From an uncultured Prevotella sp. (GTDB taxonomy: Bacteria; Bacteroidota; Bacteroidia; Bacteroidales; Bacteroidaceae), in assembly GCA_937898715.1 (NCBI GenBank), contig CALEKA010000098.1, positions 1 through 36,815 on the forward strand: 36,815 bases of DNA, written 5' to 3'. Positions 9,701 through 16,831 of this stretch are shown piece after piece. The notes below the pieces were generated by a model. That model worked only from the letters and a program-made list of their open reading frames with translations. It was not told the DNA's origin and searched no databases. The position numbers were made by a program, and so were the translations under genes. Each line of letters begins with the position of its first letter. Positions within the stretch are counted from its first letter, which is position 1.

Positions 9701-11300
9701 CCACTCGTGCATCGGCAGTAAGAGTGGAGCGTGACGACAACACGTCAAATCCTCTACCCGAAGCACGCATGCATCCTGTAAATGGGCTAACTGGCATACC
9801 TTTGACGATTGTTGCCACAGGGAAAGCATGGGCCGTTGCTGCCAACTGATAGGACTCAGTTCGCAGATTAGCGTGTGCCTTTGCAGCTAAGCTTCCACCG
9901 CCGACGCGTGCTTTCAGTTGCGTATCGTAGGTATCTCCGCGAAATGCCACCCACCCGTCGGTCTGTATGCGATCGGGCACTTGTATGCTTTGCGTCAGCG
10001 AACGGGGTAACATACGGCGCACAACCGTCAAATTCTGTGTGCGCAGGTTGAAGTTAAAACGTCCCTTACGCCAGTTTTTCAGCACTTGATCTACATAACC
10101 ATTGGCATTCAACCTTGCTACCTGTGGTATGCTCAGCGAGAACGAAGGCAGTCGCAGATGGTCTATATTGCCTACTACTTCTCCTTTGAGCAAGATGGGC
10201 TTGCGAGGAAGATTCCTTAGCAGCGAACGATCTACATACCCTTGTGCCAATGTCATCACATCGGCATAGCCCAATTCTGCATCAATGATTGCTTTACAAT
10301 GTCCACCTTTTCCAGCTGAGAATGAACGAAAATCAAACGCTACATCGGCATCTAATCGTGAATTAGTGGTACGCAATCTCACAGCAGGAACGCGGAGTTG
10401 CGTAGAGTCCATATACACACCACCACTGAGTTGCTTCACTTGCAATCCACAGCGCTCCTTTAACGCCAAATTGGTTAATCCTGCTCGCAACACGCCATCA
10501 GCATCGTAACTCAGCGTGTCGAGTTTGAAAGAGATATCGGTCAGCCCTAAATGGTTATAATCCAAACCACGCATGGGACGTTCGTAGGGTATATCGTAGC
10601 GCACATCTGTACCGCGCACTAAGAGTTGCTTGACAGCGTAATAATTCTTACCTGTGTCGAACATTCCCTTTCTTAGCGCCAATGTACCCACTCGCGCATC
10701 GATGCGCATCGAATCACCTAGCATCACGAGTTTCACTCTTGAATTGGCTATATCTGCTCGAGCCACTTCTATGTTCCAATGGGCCTGACTCTTCGTCGTA
10801 TCTTTCTTAGCCGTATCACTCAGCGTTACGCAGAAGTCTGCATTACGCAGTCTTACGCGATCGAGCTGTACCAATTCCTTCTCCCAATCCACGCCGTGCG
10901 ATGCAGCCACGAGCTCTTCTGCATGCCCCTTCACATGAGTATCAGAGATATAACTCTTCGTATCGAGCTTCACGCCATAGAGTTCCAGCCCATCCACGTC
11001 AGCACGCCCTTCGAAGAGGGGCATAAGTCGCACATTGAGTCGCAAGTGTTGCGCATCGAGCAACGTATCTCCACGCTCCACAGCCATCACCTTATGAAGA
11101 GAAAGGTCGAGCGGAAAGGCCAGACGCACTTTCTCTATGCTAAACGTCATCCCCATTCGTTCGGACATAGCTGCTGCAACCTTGTGAACCACAAAGTTTT
11201 GCACGGGAGGTATATAGATCAAAATGGCGAGCAGGAGGAAGAGCACCACAGGCGATGCTATGATCACACCCAACCATTTCAAAGCTTTCTTTTTCTTCAT
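6726..11300 (-). CDS. tamB: Translocation/assembly module protein TamB
   Basis: A very long protein (1524 residues) with one N-terminal membrane helix (about residues 10-30), then an extended beta-rich repetitive region and the conserved C-terminal TamB (DUF490) domain. The terminal domain includes the GDMRMTGRFTVNSGQMKYQL and GDVMNPTLNITA segments and ends in a charged KKKKAKE tail. This is the AsmA-like architecture of TamB, which bridges inner and outer membranes and partners a TamA/TamL barrel in protein or lipid delivery. The tamL gene follows downstream. The matching candidate -7 element TAAATTTG (11305-11312) ends only four bases before the ATG, so the transcript could be nearly leaderless, or the true promoter lies elsewhere. 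Confidence 0.93.
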   Translation of the reverse strand: MKKKKALKWLGVIIASPVVLFLLLAILIYIPPVQNFVVHKVAAAMSERMGMTFSIEKVRLAFPLDLSLHKVMAVERGDTLLDAQHLRLNVRLMPLFEGRADVDGLELYGVKLDTKSYISDTHVKGHAEELVAASHGVDWEKELVQLDRVRLRNADFCVTLSDTAKKDTTKSQAHWNIEVARADIANSRVKLVMLGDSMRIDARVGTLALRKGMFDTGKNYYAVKQLLVRGTDVRYDIPYERPMRGLDYNHLGLTDISFKLDTLSYDADGVLRAGLTNLALKERCGLQVKQLSGGVYMDSTQLRVPAVRLRTTNSRLDADVAFDFRSFSAGKGGHCKAIIDAELGYADVMTLAQGYVDRSLLRNLPRKPILLKGEVVGNIDHLRLPSFSLSIPQVARLNANGYVDQVLKNWRKGRFNFNLRTQNLTVVRRMLPRSLTQSIQVPDRIQTDGWVAFRGDTYDTQLKARVGGGSLAAKAHANLRTESYQLAATAHAFPVATIVKGMPVSPFTGCMRASGRGFDVLSSRSTLTADARVDRLSYSGYDLSGIRLDAHLQGGRAKARFVARNPLINADGNLEAVLGRGGYDVALKASLPELDLLKLGLTKDTLTFGTDIEIKATANKAFTAYSVNGMVLNNRFTTSRMSTMAKDIFFDFATNHDTTTAFASAGDLQLKLGAGGNVDRLTKEASRFATELGKQLKQYKLDQNKLKAMLPSMDLYLSAGRDNPVYNIARLKGYSFSSAYLNLQTNPHEGMLGDMRVGAMNVGALLLDTIDTHIFQDSTGVQLRGMVKNNKKNPNPLEVKLKSYLMQSGAGVELTYYDSDGERGVDIGLQAMLQDKGVNVHLYPQHPVIAYRGFTVNKDNYIFLGNDKSIRANVDLLADDGTGLKIYGEPKDSANDVTVSVNQLNLTELSSVLPYMPKIGGMLSGDIHVTQSMLSDKQLSAMASLSAEGFKYEDMPLGNVGIDAIYLPKTGGEHHASAFISSNGEEVLACNGTYYDRNGGVFEGDAQLHDFPLQMLNGFMAGTDVAMKGIAGGDLKVKGSLDKPIVNGTLDLDSAHVYSDVYGFDFRTDERAVEIDNSRILFNDYNLYSTGKEPLVLNGVFDMSDFSRMRMDFRMKAQNFELINTRKKAQSMLFGKVYADYQGTLKGTTDNLSIRGKLNVLERTDVTYILKDSPLSVDDRLHDLVQFTNFADTTSTEEQKKAIDGGVDITLGIGISDAAQFHCNLSEDGQSYVNLEGGGDLTLRMTQQGDMRMTGRFTVNSGQMKYQLPVIPLKTFQLEQGSYVEFTGDVMNPTLNITAKERTKAVVTEDDRQRSVSFDVGVKLTKPLNDMGLEFTIEAPEDLNVQNQLASMSAEQRGKAAVTMMATGMYMTDESMMSGSGFKANNALNAFLQSEIQNIAGSALKTIDINLGVESGTSQTGTATTDYSFQFAKRFWGNRISVIVGGKVSTGADATNSAESFINNVSVEYRLDQGATRYVKVFYDRDTQDPLEGQLTKTGAGLVLRRKTDRLGELFIFKKKKAKE

Positions 11301-11304
11301 ATTG

Positions 11305-11312
11305 CAAATTTA
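11305..11312 (-). promoter_or_regulatory. Candidate -7 element directly at the tamB start
   Basis: On the minus strand TAAATTTG fits TAnnTTTG but lies four bases from the tamB ATG. No clear -33 TTTG is visible at the expected distance. If functional, it would give a very short or absent leader. Confidence 0.3.
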
Positions 11313-11376
11313 CATAAATTCCCCGAATTATAGGCCTTTGATAGCCAAATACAGAAGGTTCAAGTACTAAAGACGC

Positions 11377-11480
11377 GACCTACCACTAATTTTTACACGG
11401 ACCACAACTAATTTTTACGCGGACTACCACTAATTTTTACGCGGACTACCACTAATTTTTACGCGGACTGCCACTAATTT
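11377..11480. repeat. 22-bp tandem repeat, about 4.5 copies
   Basis: Units begin at 11377 (with one extra base), 11400, 11422, 11444 and 11466. Each contains CACTAATTTTTACGCG or a close variant, and the last is cut after CCACTAATTT. The array occupies the divergent gap between tamB and the TetR gene. The rest of the 380-bp gap (11301-11680) contains no convincing gene, only the tetR promoter candidate. Function unknown. Confidence 0.9.
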
Positions 11481-11625
11481 GAGTGCATCTAACACCCATG
11501 TTTTGATGCATACGCGTGCACACAAGTACTTACATACCATAAATGACGCAAAAAGCAAATGAGCAATCATATAAGCGCAAAACATTTTTCCCTATTCAGA
11601 GTGGGATTATTCAAAAGAAAATGCG

Positions 11626-11633
11626 TAAGTTTG
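11626..11633 (+). promoter_or_regulatory. Candidate -7 element for the TetR/fabG genes
   Basis: TAAGTTTG matches TAnnTTTG and lies 47 bases upstream of the tetR ATG. A clear TTTG at -33 is not visible, so this is a partial match only. Confidence 0.45.
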
Positions 11634-11680
11634 CACACTGAAAGCAAAAGTGTGCTTAATAACAGAGCAAAACATTTCTT

Positions 11681-12277
11681 ATGTCCATCACAAAAACAAG
11701 ACAAAAGCTGCTTGAAGTGGCACGCGAGTTATTCGCACATAAAGGTCTGGAAGCCACCACAATGAATGATATAGCGGCAGCCTCCGGACGCGGACGACGC
11801 ACTTTGTACACCTACTTCAGAAGCAAGGAGGAGATCTACTACGCCGTCATCGAAGAAGAACTGGAACGACTTTCAGAAAAGATGGACGAAGTGCTGAGCA
11901 TGAACGTGGAGCCCGAAGAGAAGATCTTCACTCTCATCTACTCTCACTTGAGCATTATCAAGGAAACAGTAGCAAGGAATGGTACCCTGCGTGCTGAGTT
12001 CTTCCGCAACATCTGGATGGTAGAAAAGGTGCGCAAAGCCTTCGATGAGGAAGAACACCGCATACTGACGCAGGTGCTTCAAGAGGGAGTTGACAAAGGG
12101 CGCTTCCGCATTGACAATGTAGGACTGATGTCTGACATTATCCACTATTCTGTAAAGGGACTTGAAGTGCCCTATATCTACGACCGATTGGGCGAAGGAC
12201 TCACAGAAGACGAGACTTACCCCATCGTCAAGGGCATCATCCTCCGCGTGCTCAACATGCCTCCAGCTGTAGAGTAA
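11681..12277 (+). CDS. TetR/AcrR family transcriptional regulator
   Basis: A 198-residue protein with the TetR DNA-binding domain at its N-terminus. The helix-turn-helix is about residues 27-46 (TMNDIAAASGRGRRTLYTYF), followed by the typical FRSKEEIYYAVI helix. The C-terminal helical ligand-binding domain is divergent, as usual, so no ligand can be named. It lies 92 bp upstream of fabG on the same strand, which suggests it senses or controls lipid or envelope status, but that is inference from position. The 22-bp repeat array sits upstream and could hold binding sites. Confidence 0.9.
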   Translation: MSITKTRQKLLEVARELFAHKGLEATTMNDIAAASGRGRRTLYTYFRSKEEIYYAVIEEELERLSEKMDEVLSMNVEPEEKIFTLIYSHLSIIKETVARNGTLRAEFFRNIWMVEKVRKAFDEEEHRILTQVLQEGVDKGRFRIDNVGLMSDIIHYSVKGLEVPYIYDRLGEGLTEDETYPIVKGIILRVLNMPPAVE

Positions 12278-12369
12278 AACTTTGAAATTCATAACAAATC
12301 GTCAAGCAAGTTATTCTCTTACTTAAAGAGCAAACACACTGGCTTGACCTAACAAAATACTCAATTCAA

Positions 12370-13116
12370 ATGGGACTTTTAACAGGTAAGACTGCATTGA
12401 TTACGGGTGCTGCCCGTGGTATCGGTAAAGCTATCGCACTGAAATTTGCTGAAGAAGGTGCAAACATCGCTTTCACTGACTTGAAGATTGACGAAAACGG
12501 CGAAGCTACTCGCAAAGAGATTGAAGCTAAGGGCGTGAAGTGCTTGGCTTACGCTTCTAACGCTGCCAACTTCGAAGAAACCGCTGAGGTGGTTAAGAAG
12601 ATTCACGAAGACTTCGGTTCTATCGATATCTTGGTCAACAACGCTGGTATCACTAAGGATGGTCTTATGATCCGTATGACCGAACAGCAGTGGGACGCCG
12701 TAATCGCTGTCAACTTGAAGTCGGCTTTCAACTTCGTTCACGCTTGCACTCCTATCATGATGCGTCAGCGCAAGGGCTCTATCATCAACATGGCTTCTGT
12801 AGTAGGCGTTCACGGCAACGCCGGACAGTCTAACTACGCTGCTTCTAAGGCTGGCCTCATTGCATTGGCTAAGAGCGTAGCTCAGGAAATGGGTAGCCGT
12901 GGCATCCGTGCCAACGCTATTGCTCCGGGCTTCATTGAGACTGCTATGACTGCTCAACTCAGCGAAGACGTTCGCAAGGAATGGATGAAGGCTATTCCCC
13001 TCCGTCGCGGTGGACAGCCCGAAGATATCGCCAACGTGGCTACCTTCCTCGCCTCTGACATGTCAAGCTATGTTAGCGGTCAGGTGATCCAGGTAGATGG
13101 TGGTATGAACATGTAA
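12370..13116 (+). CDS. fabG: 3-oxoacyl-[acyl-carrier-protein] reductase
   Basis: A 248-residue classical short-chain dehydrogenase that reduces beta-ketoacyl-ACP with NADPH in fatty-acid elongation. Visible features are the nucleotide-binding TGAARGIG (12-19), NNAG (90-93), catalytic Ser143, Tyr156 and Lys160 in the YAASK motif, and the C-terminal QVIQVDGGMNM. Length and spacing match FabG exactly. Codon use is strongly biased toward a small codon set (GCT, AAG, CGT, AAC), as in highly expressed genes, unlike its neighbours. It is followed by a terminator-like hairpin. Confidence 0.95.
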   Translation: MGLLTGKTALITGAARGIGKAIALKFAEEGANIAFTDLKIDENGEATRKEIEAKGVKCLAYASNAANFEETAEVVKKIHEDFGSIDILVNNAGITKDGLMIRMTEQQWDAVIAVNLKSAFNFVHACTPIMMRQRKGSIINMASVVGVHGNAGQSNYAASKAGLIALAKSVAQEMGSRGIRANAIAPGFIETAMTAQLSEDVRKEWMKAIPLRRGGQPEDIANVATFLASDMSSYVSGQVIQVDGGMNM

Positions 13117-13188
13117 TTCCCCTCAACAACGGGCTTACTATTCTGAAAGCGAGAACGCCCTCTCAGATTGGTTAGCTAAGTACAAGAG

Positions 13189-13250
13189 AAGTCCCTCCCT
13201 TCGTATTCCCTCACGCGGAACAAGGGGAGGGGCTTTCATTTAGTTTAGAT
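13189..13250 (+). terminator. Terminator downstream of fabG
   Basis: AAGTCCCTCCCTT (13189-13201) pairs with AAGGGGAGGGGCTT (13222-13235), allowing one bulge and a G-U pair. A T-rich stretch follows (TCATTTAGTTTAGATTTTT). The rest of the gap up to 13412 holds two copies of CGTAACAAAAGAC about 59 bp apart and an AT-rich segment, with no gene. Confidence 0.75.
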
Positions 13251-13412
13251 TTTTAGTTGAGAGTTATAAGGTTGTAACGTTACTTATGCGTAACAAAAGA
13301 CTGCAAGCGAAAAACTTCGAATAAAGATCGCATAGCATAAAAAGCTACGTAACAAAAGACCGAAAACAAAAGTGACATTATAACCTCATAACCTTAAAAC
13401 CCACCCCACCCC

Positions 13413-14090
13413 ATGCACCCCTTATACGAAGACAATCACATCATCATCGTAAACAAAGAAGCCGGCGAAATAGTACAAGGCGACAAAACGGGCGATCGCA
13501 CCCTGGCCGACGAGGTGAAAGCTTATATCAAAGAGAAATACAATAAGCCTGGCGAAGTATTCCTTGGTATCGTGCATCGACTGGATCGCCCCGTGAGCGG
13601 CATTGTGGTCTTTGCCCGTACAAGCAAAGCGCTTACAAGACTCAATCAAATGTTTCGCGAAGGCGGAAAGATTAAGAAGACGTATCATGCCATCGTCTGT
13701 GCTCGCCCCGCCGCGCCTCAAGGTACACTTACGAATTGGCTCACACGCAACGAGAAACAAAACAAGGCCTACGCTCACCAGCGAGAAGTGCCCGGATCGA
13801 AGAAGGCCATTCTCGACTACCAGCTAATAGGCACCTCCGATCGTTACTTCCTTCTCGAAGTAAATCTCCACACTGGTCGTCACCACCAGATACGCTGTCA
13901 ATTGGCAGCTATGCACTGCGTAATCAAGGGCGACTTGAAGTATGGTGCTCCCCGTTCCAATCCCGATGGTTCTATCTGCCTTCATGCCCGCCACATCGAA
14001 TTTGAACACCCCGTAAGCCATAAGCTCATCTCTGTGACTGCACCCTATCCCGCCTCAAATCCACTCTGGGAGGCGATGAGGAAGGTGTGA
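13413..14090 (+). CDS. RluA-family RNA pseudouridine synthase
   Basis: A 225-residue pseudouridine synthase. The catalytic motif HRLDRPVSG is at residues 55-63 (Asp58 the expected nucleophile), and the LHTGRHHQIR motif lies in the second half. There is no N-terminal S4 domain, so it resembles the short RluA/YqcB-like enzymes. It probably modifies uridine in rRNA or tRNA; the target cannot be read from sequence. The next gene, a four-helix-bundle protein, starts 94 bp downstream. Confidence 0.92.
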   Translation: MHPLYEDNHIIIVNKEAGEIVQGDKTGDRTLADEVKAYIKEKYNKPGEVFLGIVHRLDRPVSGIVVFARTSKALTRLNQMFREGGKIKKTYHAIVCARPAAPQGTLTNWLTRNEKQNKAYAHQREVPGSKKAILDYQLIGTSDRYFLLEVNLHTGRHHQIRCQLAAMHCVIKGDLKYGAPRSNPDGSICLHARHIEFEHPVSHKLISVTAPYPASNPLWEAMRKV

Positions 14091-14184
14091 AGGAGATGTG
14101 AAGGAGGGAAACAATCATAACCTCATCTCTTATAGAATCTTTTTCAATCTTTTCATAACAATCAACCTTTGCCCAACATCTCCC

Positions 14185-14952
14185 ATGAATCAACCTTTAA
14201 AACCTTCGGTTTCTGTACTTGGGAAATCGATAGATTTAAGTAGCTTATTCTTCTATCGAAAATCAGATGTGGTGTATCAACTCACATTTGAATTCTGCAA
14301 TCGCTATATACACCTTTACAAAGACCGTACACGCGATCAGATGATCCAAGCTGCTCGTTCATGCAAGCAAAACATCGTGGAAGGTTTTGCCGATGGAGTC
14401 ACCTCCACAGAAATGCAACTCAAGCTCTTAAATGTAGCTCGTGCTTCGCTTAAAGAACTTCGTGAAGATTTTGGAGATTATCTCAAATCACGCCACTTAG
14501 CATTCTTTCAACAGGGAGAAGAACGCTATTCTGATATGCTTAATTATTGTCGCAAGCACAACGACTTACCAGAATATGAATCTTTATTCGCTCAATGGGA
14601 CGATGAGCAGATGTGCAACTATGCTATAACGCTTTGTCACATCATCGACAAGATGATGGTTTCCTTTCTCAAACATTTAGACAAAGAATTCGTGACAGAA
14701 GGTGGTATTAAAGAGCGTATGCATCGCGCTCGCACGCAGTATCGACAAGAGCAAGATGAAAGAATTAAGCAACTCGAAGCTGAGAACCCGCAGCTTAAAC
14801 AAGCGCTCTCAGTAGCTATAGCAGATGCTCATAAGTGGCGATCGGCATACGAGGATCTAAAGACGCGCGCACTCAAGGCATACTACCAACAGTTAGAAGA
14901 AATTGAGAAGCTAAAAGAGGAGCTGCATGAGCTTAAGGAGGATAAAGCTTAA
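14185..14952 (+). CDS. Four-helix-bundle protein (23S rRNA intervening-sequence protein-like) with suffix domain
   Basis: I start this at the ATG at 14185 (255 residues). The frame extends upstream to 14098, but the extra 29 residues look like untranslated sequence. The middle carries the four-helix-bundle/S23 signature: IQAARSCKQNIVEGF, KLLNVARASLKELREDFGDY, then a helical segment. A long charged coiled coil (KQLEAENPQLKQ..., LEEIEKLKEELHELKEDKA) forms the C-terminus. Members occur as intervening-sequence proteins and as free genes in Bacteroidota; their biochemical role is not established. A G9 run starts eight bases after the stop codon. Confidence 0.85.
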   Translation: MNQPLKPSVSVLGKSIDLSSLFFYRKSDVVYQLTFEFCNRYIHLYKDRTRDQMIQAARSCKQNIVEGFADGVTSTEMQLKLLNVARASLKELREDFGDYLKSRHLAFFQQGEERYSDMLNYCRKHNDLPEYESLFAQWDDEQMCNYAITLCHIIDKMMVSFLKHLDKEFVTEGGIKERMHRARTQYRQEQDERIKQLEAENPQLKQALSVAIADAHKWRSAYEDLKTRALKAYYQQLEEIEKLKEELHELKEDKA

Positions 14953-14959
14953 GCTTTCA

Positions 14960-15098
14960 GGGGGGGGGCTGATTTTCTATTGAAAGATAGTTGTCTAGTT
15001 ATTCTAGTAGTTCTAGTGGTTCTAGTGATACTAGTATTCCTAGAATAACTAGAACTACTAGAACCACTATAACTACTATACCCACTACTTCCCCCCCC
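14960..15098. repeat. 9-bp-period CTAG array bracketed by G9 and C8
   Basis: CTAG recurs exactly every 9 bp at 14995, 15004, 15013, 15022, 15031, 15040, 15049 and 15058. Decayed copies CTAT, CTAT and CTAC keep the register at 15067, 15076 and 15085. The five spacer bases read TTATT, TAGTT, TGGTT on the left and AATAA, AACTA, AACCA on the right, so much of the block can pair with itself. A G9 run (14960-14968) and a C8 run (15091-15098) flank it and are complementary. Function unknown. Confidence 0.9.
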
Positions 15099-15103
15099 TA
15101 CAA

Positions 15104-15135
15104 AAGCGCGCATCGCCCTTCGGCAATGCGCGCTT
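15104..15135. terminator. Bidirectional terminator hairpin
   Basis: AAGCGCGCATCGCC pairs with GGCAATGCGCGCTT (one mismatch) across a CTTC tetraloop. ATCTATTTTA follows on the plus strand. It sits between convergent genes: the four-helix-bundle gene (+) and the 56-codon gene (-). Confidence 0.75.
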
Positions 15136-15171
15136 CATCTATTTTAACCTAAGTATGAAAGGAGGGAAGTC

Positions 15172-15342
15172 TTATTCTTCATCCCAAGAAGTATCAGACC
15201 ATTCAAAGCCGGCAGATCGAGCGTCACTGCCTTCGATAGTCTTTGATTCGTCTACGTTGAGTTCCTTTGAGGCAGAAAGCAAGGCTTCTTCTACGAAGAG
15301 ATTCACCACGGTAGACTGAGGAGCTATATATGTTTTCTTCAT
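15172..15342 (-). CDS. Small protein, 56 residues, downstream of the secreted protein gene
   Basis: An ATG at 15342 (minus) opens a 57-codon frame ending in TAA at 15172-15174. The product begins MKKTYIAPQSTVVNLFVEE and ends acidic and tryptophan-containing (GFEWSDTSWDEE). It has no signal peptide or membrane segment. The start lies 25 bp after the stop of the secreted-protein gene on the same strand, and it is followed by the terminator at 15104-15135, so it fits as the last gene of a two-gene operon. Small proteins of the form MKKxYxxPxxxVV are a recurrent pattern near secreted-protein genes in Prevotella-like genomes, as I recall; the function is unknown. Confidence 0.7.
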   Translation of the reverse strand: MKKTYIAPQSTVVNLFVEEALLSASKELNVDESKTIEGSDARSAGFEWSDTSWDEE

Positions 15343-15367
15343 TGCATTACGAGTTTTAGGAGTTAGA

Positions 15368-16498
15368 TTACTTTACGAACTTTTTGCCATTCTGGATATA
15401 GATACCACCCTTTACAGCTTTCTGCACGCGACGTCCGCTGAGATCAAATACGGGGGCATTGCTTTCTGCTGCAATAGTTGCTGCATGGATACCAGTAGTT
15501 GCGCCTCCAAAACTGAGCGAGATAGCAGATCCTTCACTTCCAGTAGCTTGGAAATATGCTTTACCAGCGCCAATCGTGGTACTTTCCTTTACCTTATAGA
15601 AGCCAAGCGTAGCATCTTGCAAACCAAGACCAAAGATAGTTTCGTCCTCTGCAACGGTCTTGCCCTCTGCACCAGTAGCAATAAGAGCAGAAGTAAGCGT
15701 ATTTTCTGTAGCATTAGGCACCATGAAGAATGAGCCTTCAGCCCCCTTAACGATTACGCCTGTATTGGCAGGAATCACGCGATCAGCAACCTCTTCCAAG
15801 CTTAAAGTATTGTCTGCATACGTTGCTGTAAACACTTGATAATCATCTGGGCATACCACCGGCTTCGTACTGCTAAAGGTTGTCAGATTACCATGAGTGG
15901 CATCACCTGCAAGCATTTTCACCTTAGGCCAACCTGCAGCTTCCTTGGCGGCGTCGTTGGCGGGGATGAATTGCCATACATACTCAGTGTTACTTGCAGA
16001 AGCTGTGCCATAGTATCCTGAACCAGAGGCATCAGAAGCGCTCGGTGCTTTCAGATCACGACCACTCTTATTGACAGCCTTCAAAAGATAAGCGGCATCT
16101 TCTGCAGTACCAACCTTCTCAAAGGTAAAATCATAAGAGCCTGAAGCATTATTTTCAGTTGCCCAGATTTTAGGAGGGCCACCTGCCTGAACTTTTGTAT
16201 TTGACGTTGTACCATCAGCATTTGCCCAATGAATAGTATAACCATTCGTTGAAGCCACAATGGTATACTTCTGAGCTGATGCAACATCTGTAGTCATGTT
16301 TCCCAAGGCTCCATTGAACGTCAGGAACGATGAATACTTTGAATTGCGAAGATAGTAAACATACTGTGCCCCTTCTGTTTCGGAAGCCTTGACTTCAACA
16401 CCGGGTGTAGTCTTGTACAATTCCTCCGAGACATTCTGTGCTTTCGCCACTCCTACAAAAGCAAGCAACGAAGCGAAAATGAGAGTAAATTTCCTCAT
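15368..16498 (-). CDS. Secreted protein with C-terminal (type IX-like) sorting domain
   Basis: A 376-residue protein with a clear signal peptide (MRKFTLIFASLLAFVGVAKA, cleavage before Gln21). A beta-rich, Ala/Thr/Gly-rich body has no recognised enzyme motif. The C-terminal end (PVFDLSGRRVQKAVKGG, then IYIQNGKKFVK) matches the sorting/anchoring tail of Bacteroidota secreted proteins (por secretion/T9SS type A-like). It is probably exported to the outer surface or medium. It has its own promoter (16540-16571) and is likely co-transcribed with the small gene at 15172-15342. No catalytic function can be assigned. Confidence 0.85.
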   Translation of the reverse strand: MRKFTLIFASLLAFVGVAKAQNVSEELYKTTPGVEVKASETEGAQYVYYLRNSKYSSFLTFNGALGNMTTDVASAQKYTIVASTNGYTIHWANADGTTSNTKVQAGGPPKIWATENNASGSYDFTFEKVGTAEDAAYLLKAVNKSGRDLKAPSASDASGSGYYGTASASNTEYVWQFIPANDAAKEAAGWPKVKMLAGDATHGNLTTFSSTKPVVCPDDYQVFTATYADNTLSLEEVADRVIPANTGVIVKGAEGSFFMVPNATENTLTSALIATGAEGKTVAEDETIFGLGLQDATLGFYKVKESTTIGAGKAYFQATGSEGSAISLSFGGATTGIHAATIAAESNAPVFDLSGRRVQKAVKGGIYIQNGKKFVK

Positions 16499-16539
16499 AA
16501 TTGTAATTGTATTAGTGATTAAAGTTTAAGTTATCTGCG

Positions 16540-16571
16540 CAAATATAGATAAATTCATCTATAGCATACAA
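16540..16571 (-). promoter_or_regulatory. Promoter of the secreted-protein gene with overlapping dyad
   Basis: On the minus strand TATATTTG (16540-16547) fits TAnnTTTG, and TTG (16569-16571) lies 21 bp upstream. TATAGATAAATTCATCTATA (16544-16563) is an 18/20 palindrome filling the space between them and touching the -7 element, a plausible repressor site. A C8 run (16599-16606) lies about 28 bp further upstream. The rest of the gap up to 16831 holds only the terminator at 16682-16728 and an AT-rich stretch near the end of the next gene. Confidence 0.6.
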
Positions 16572-16681
16572 CACAATTAGACAATTATAGTAAAAATACC
16601 CCCCCCGTTTAACACATCGCATGCTGAGCAACATAAAAATTACAGATAAAAGCTAATAGATTCCAGCGAAAGGAGAAAAGA

Positions 16682-16728
16682 AAAAGAGCTGCTTCACAAT
16701 GTATACAACACCATGAAGCAGCTCTTTT
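16682..16728 (-). terminator. Rho-independent terminator of the OadA-like gene
   Basis: A 15-bp perfect stem (AAAAGAGCTGCTTCA at 16682-16696 with its complement at 16714-16728) and a 17-base loop. Read on the minus strand it is followed by TTTTTCTTTTC, so it ends transcription from the carboxyltransferase gene. Confidence 0.85.
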
Positions 16729-16831
16729 ATGTAGGAATTGAAGTTTTAAGTAACGCAGTTATAAAGTCAACCTCACACAGAGCAATGGATACTTTATAAC
16801 CTTATAACCTCAAAACTTAAAACTAAGAAAT

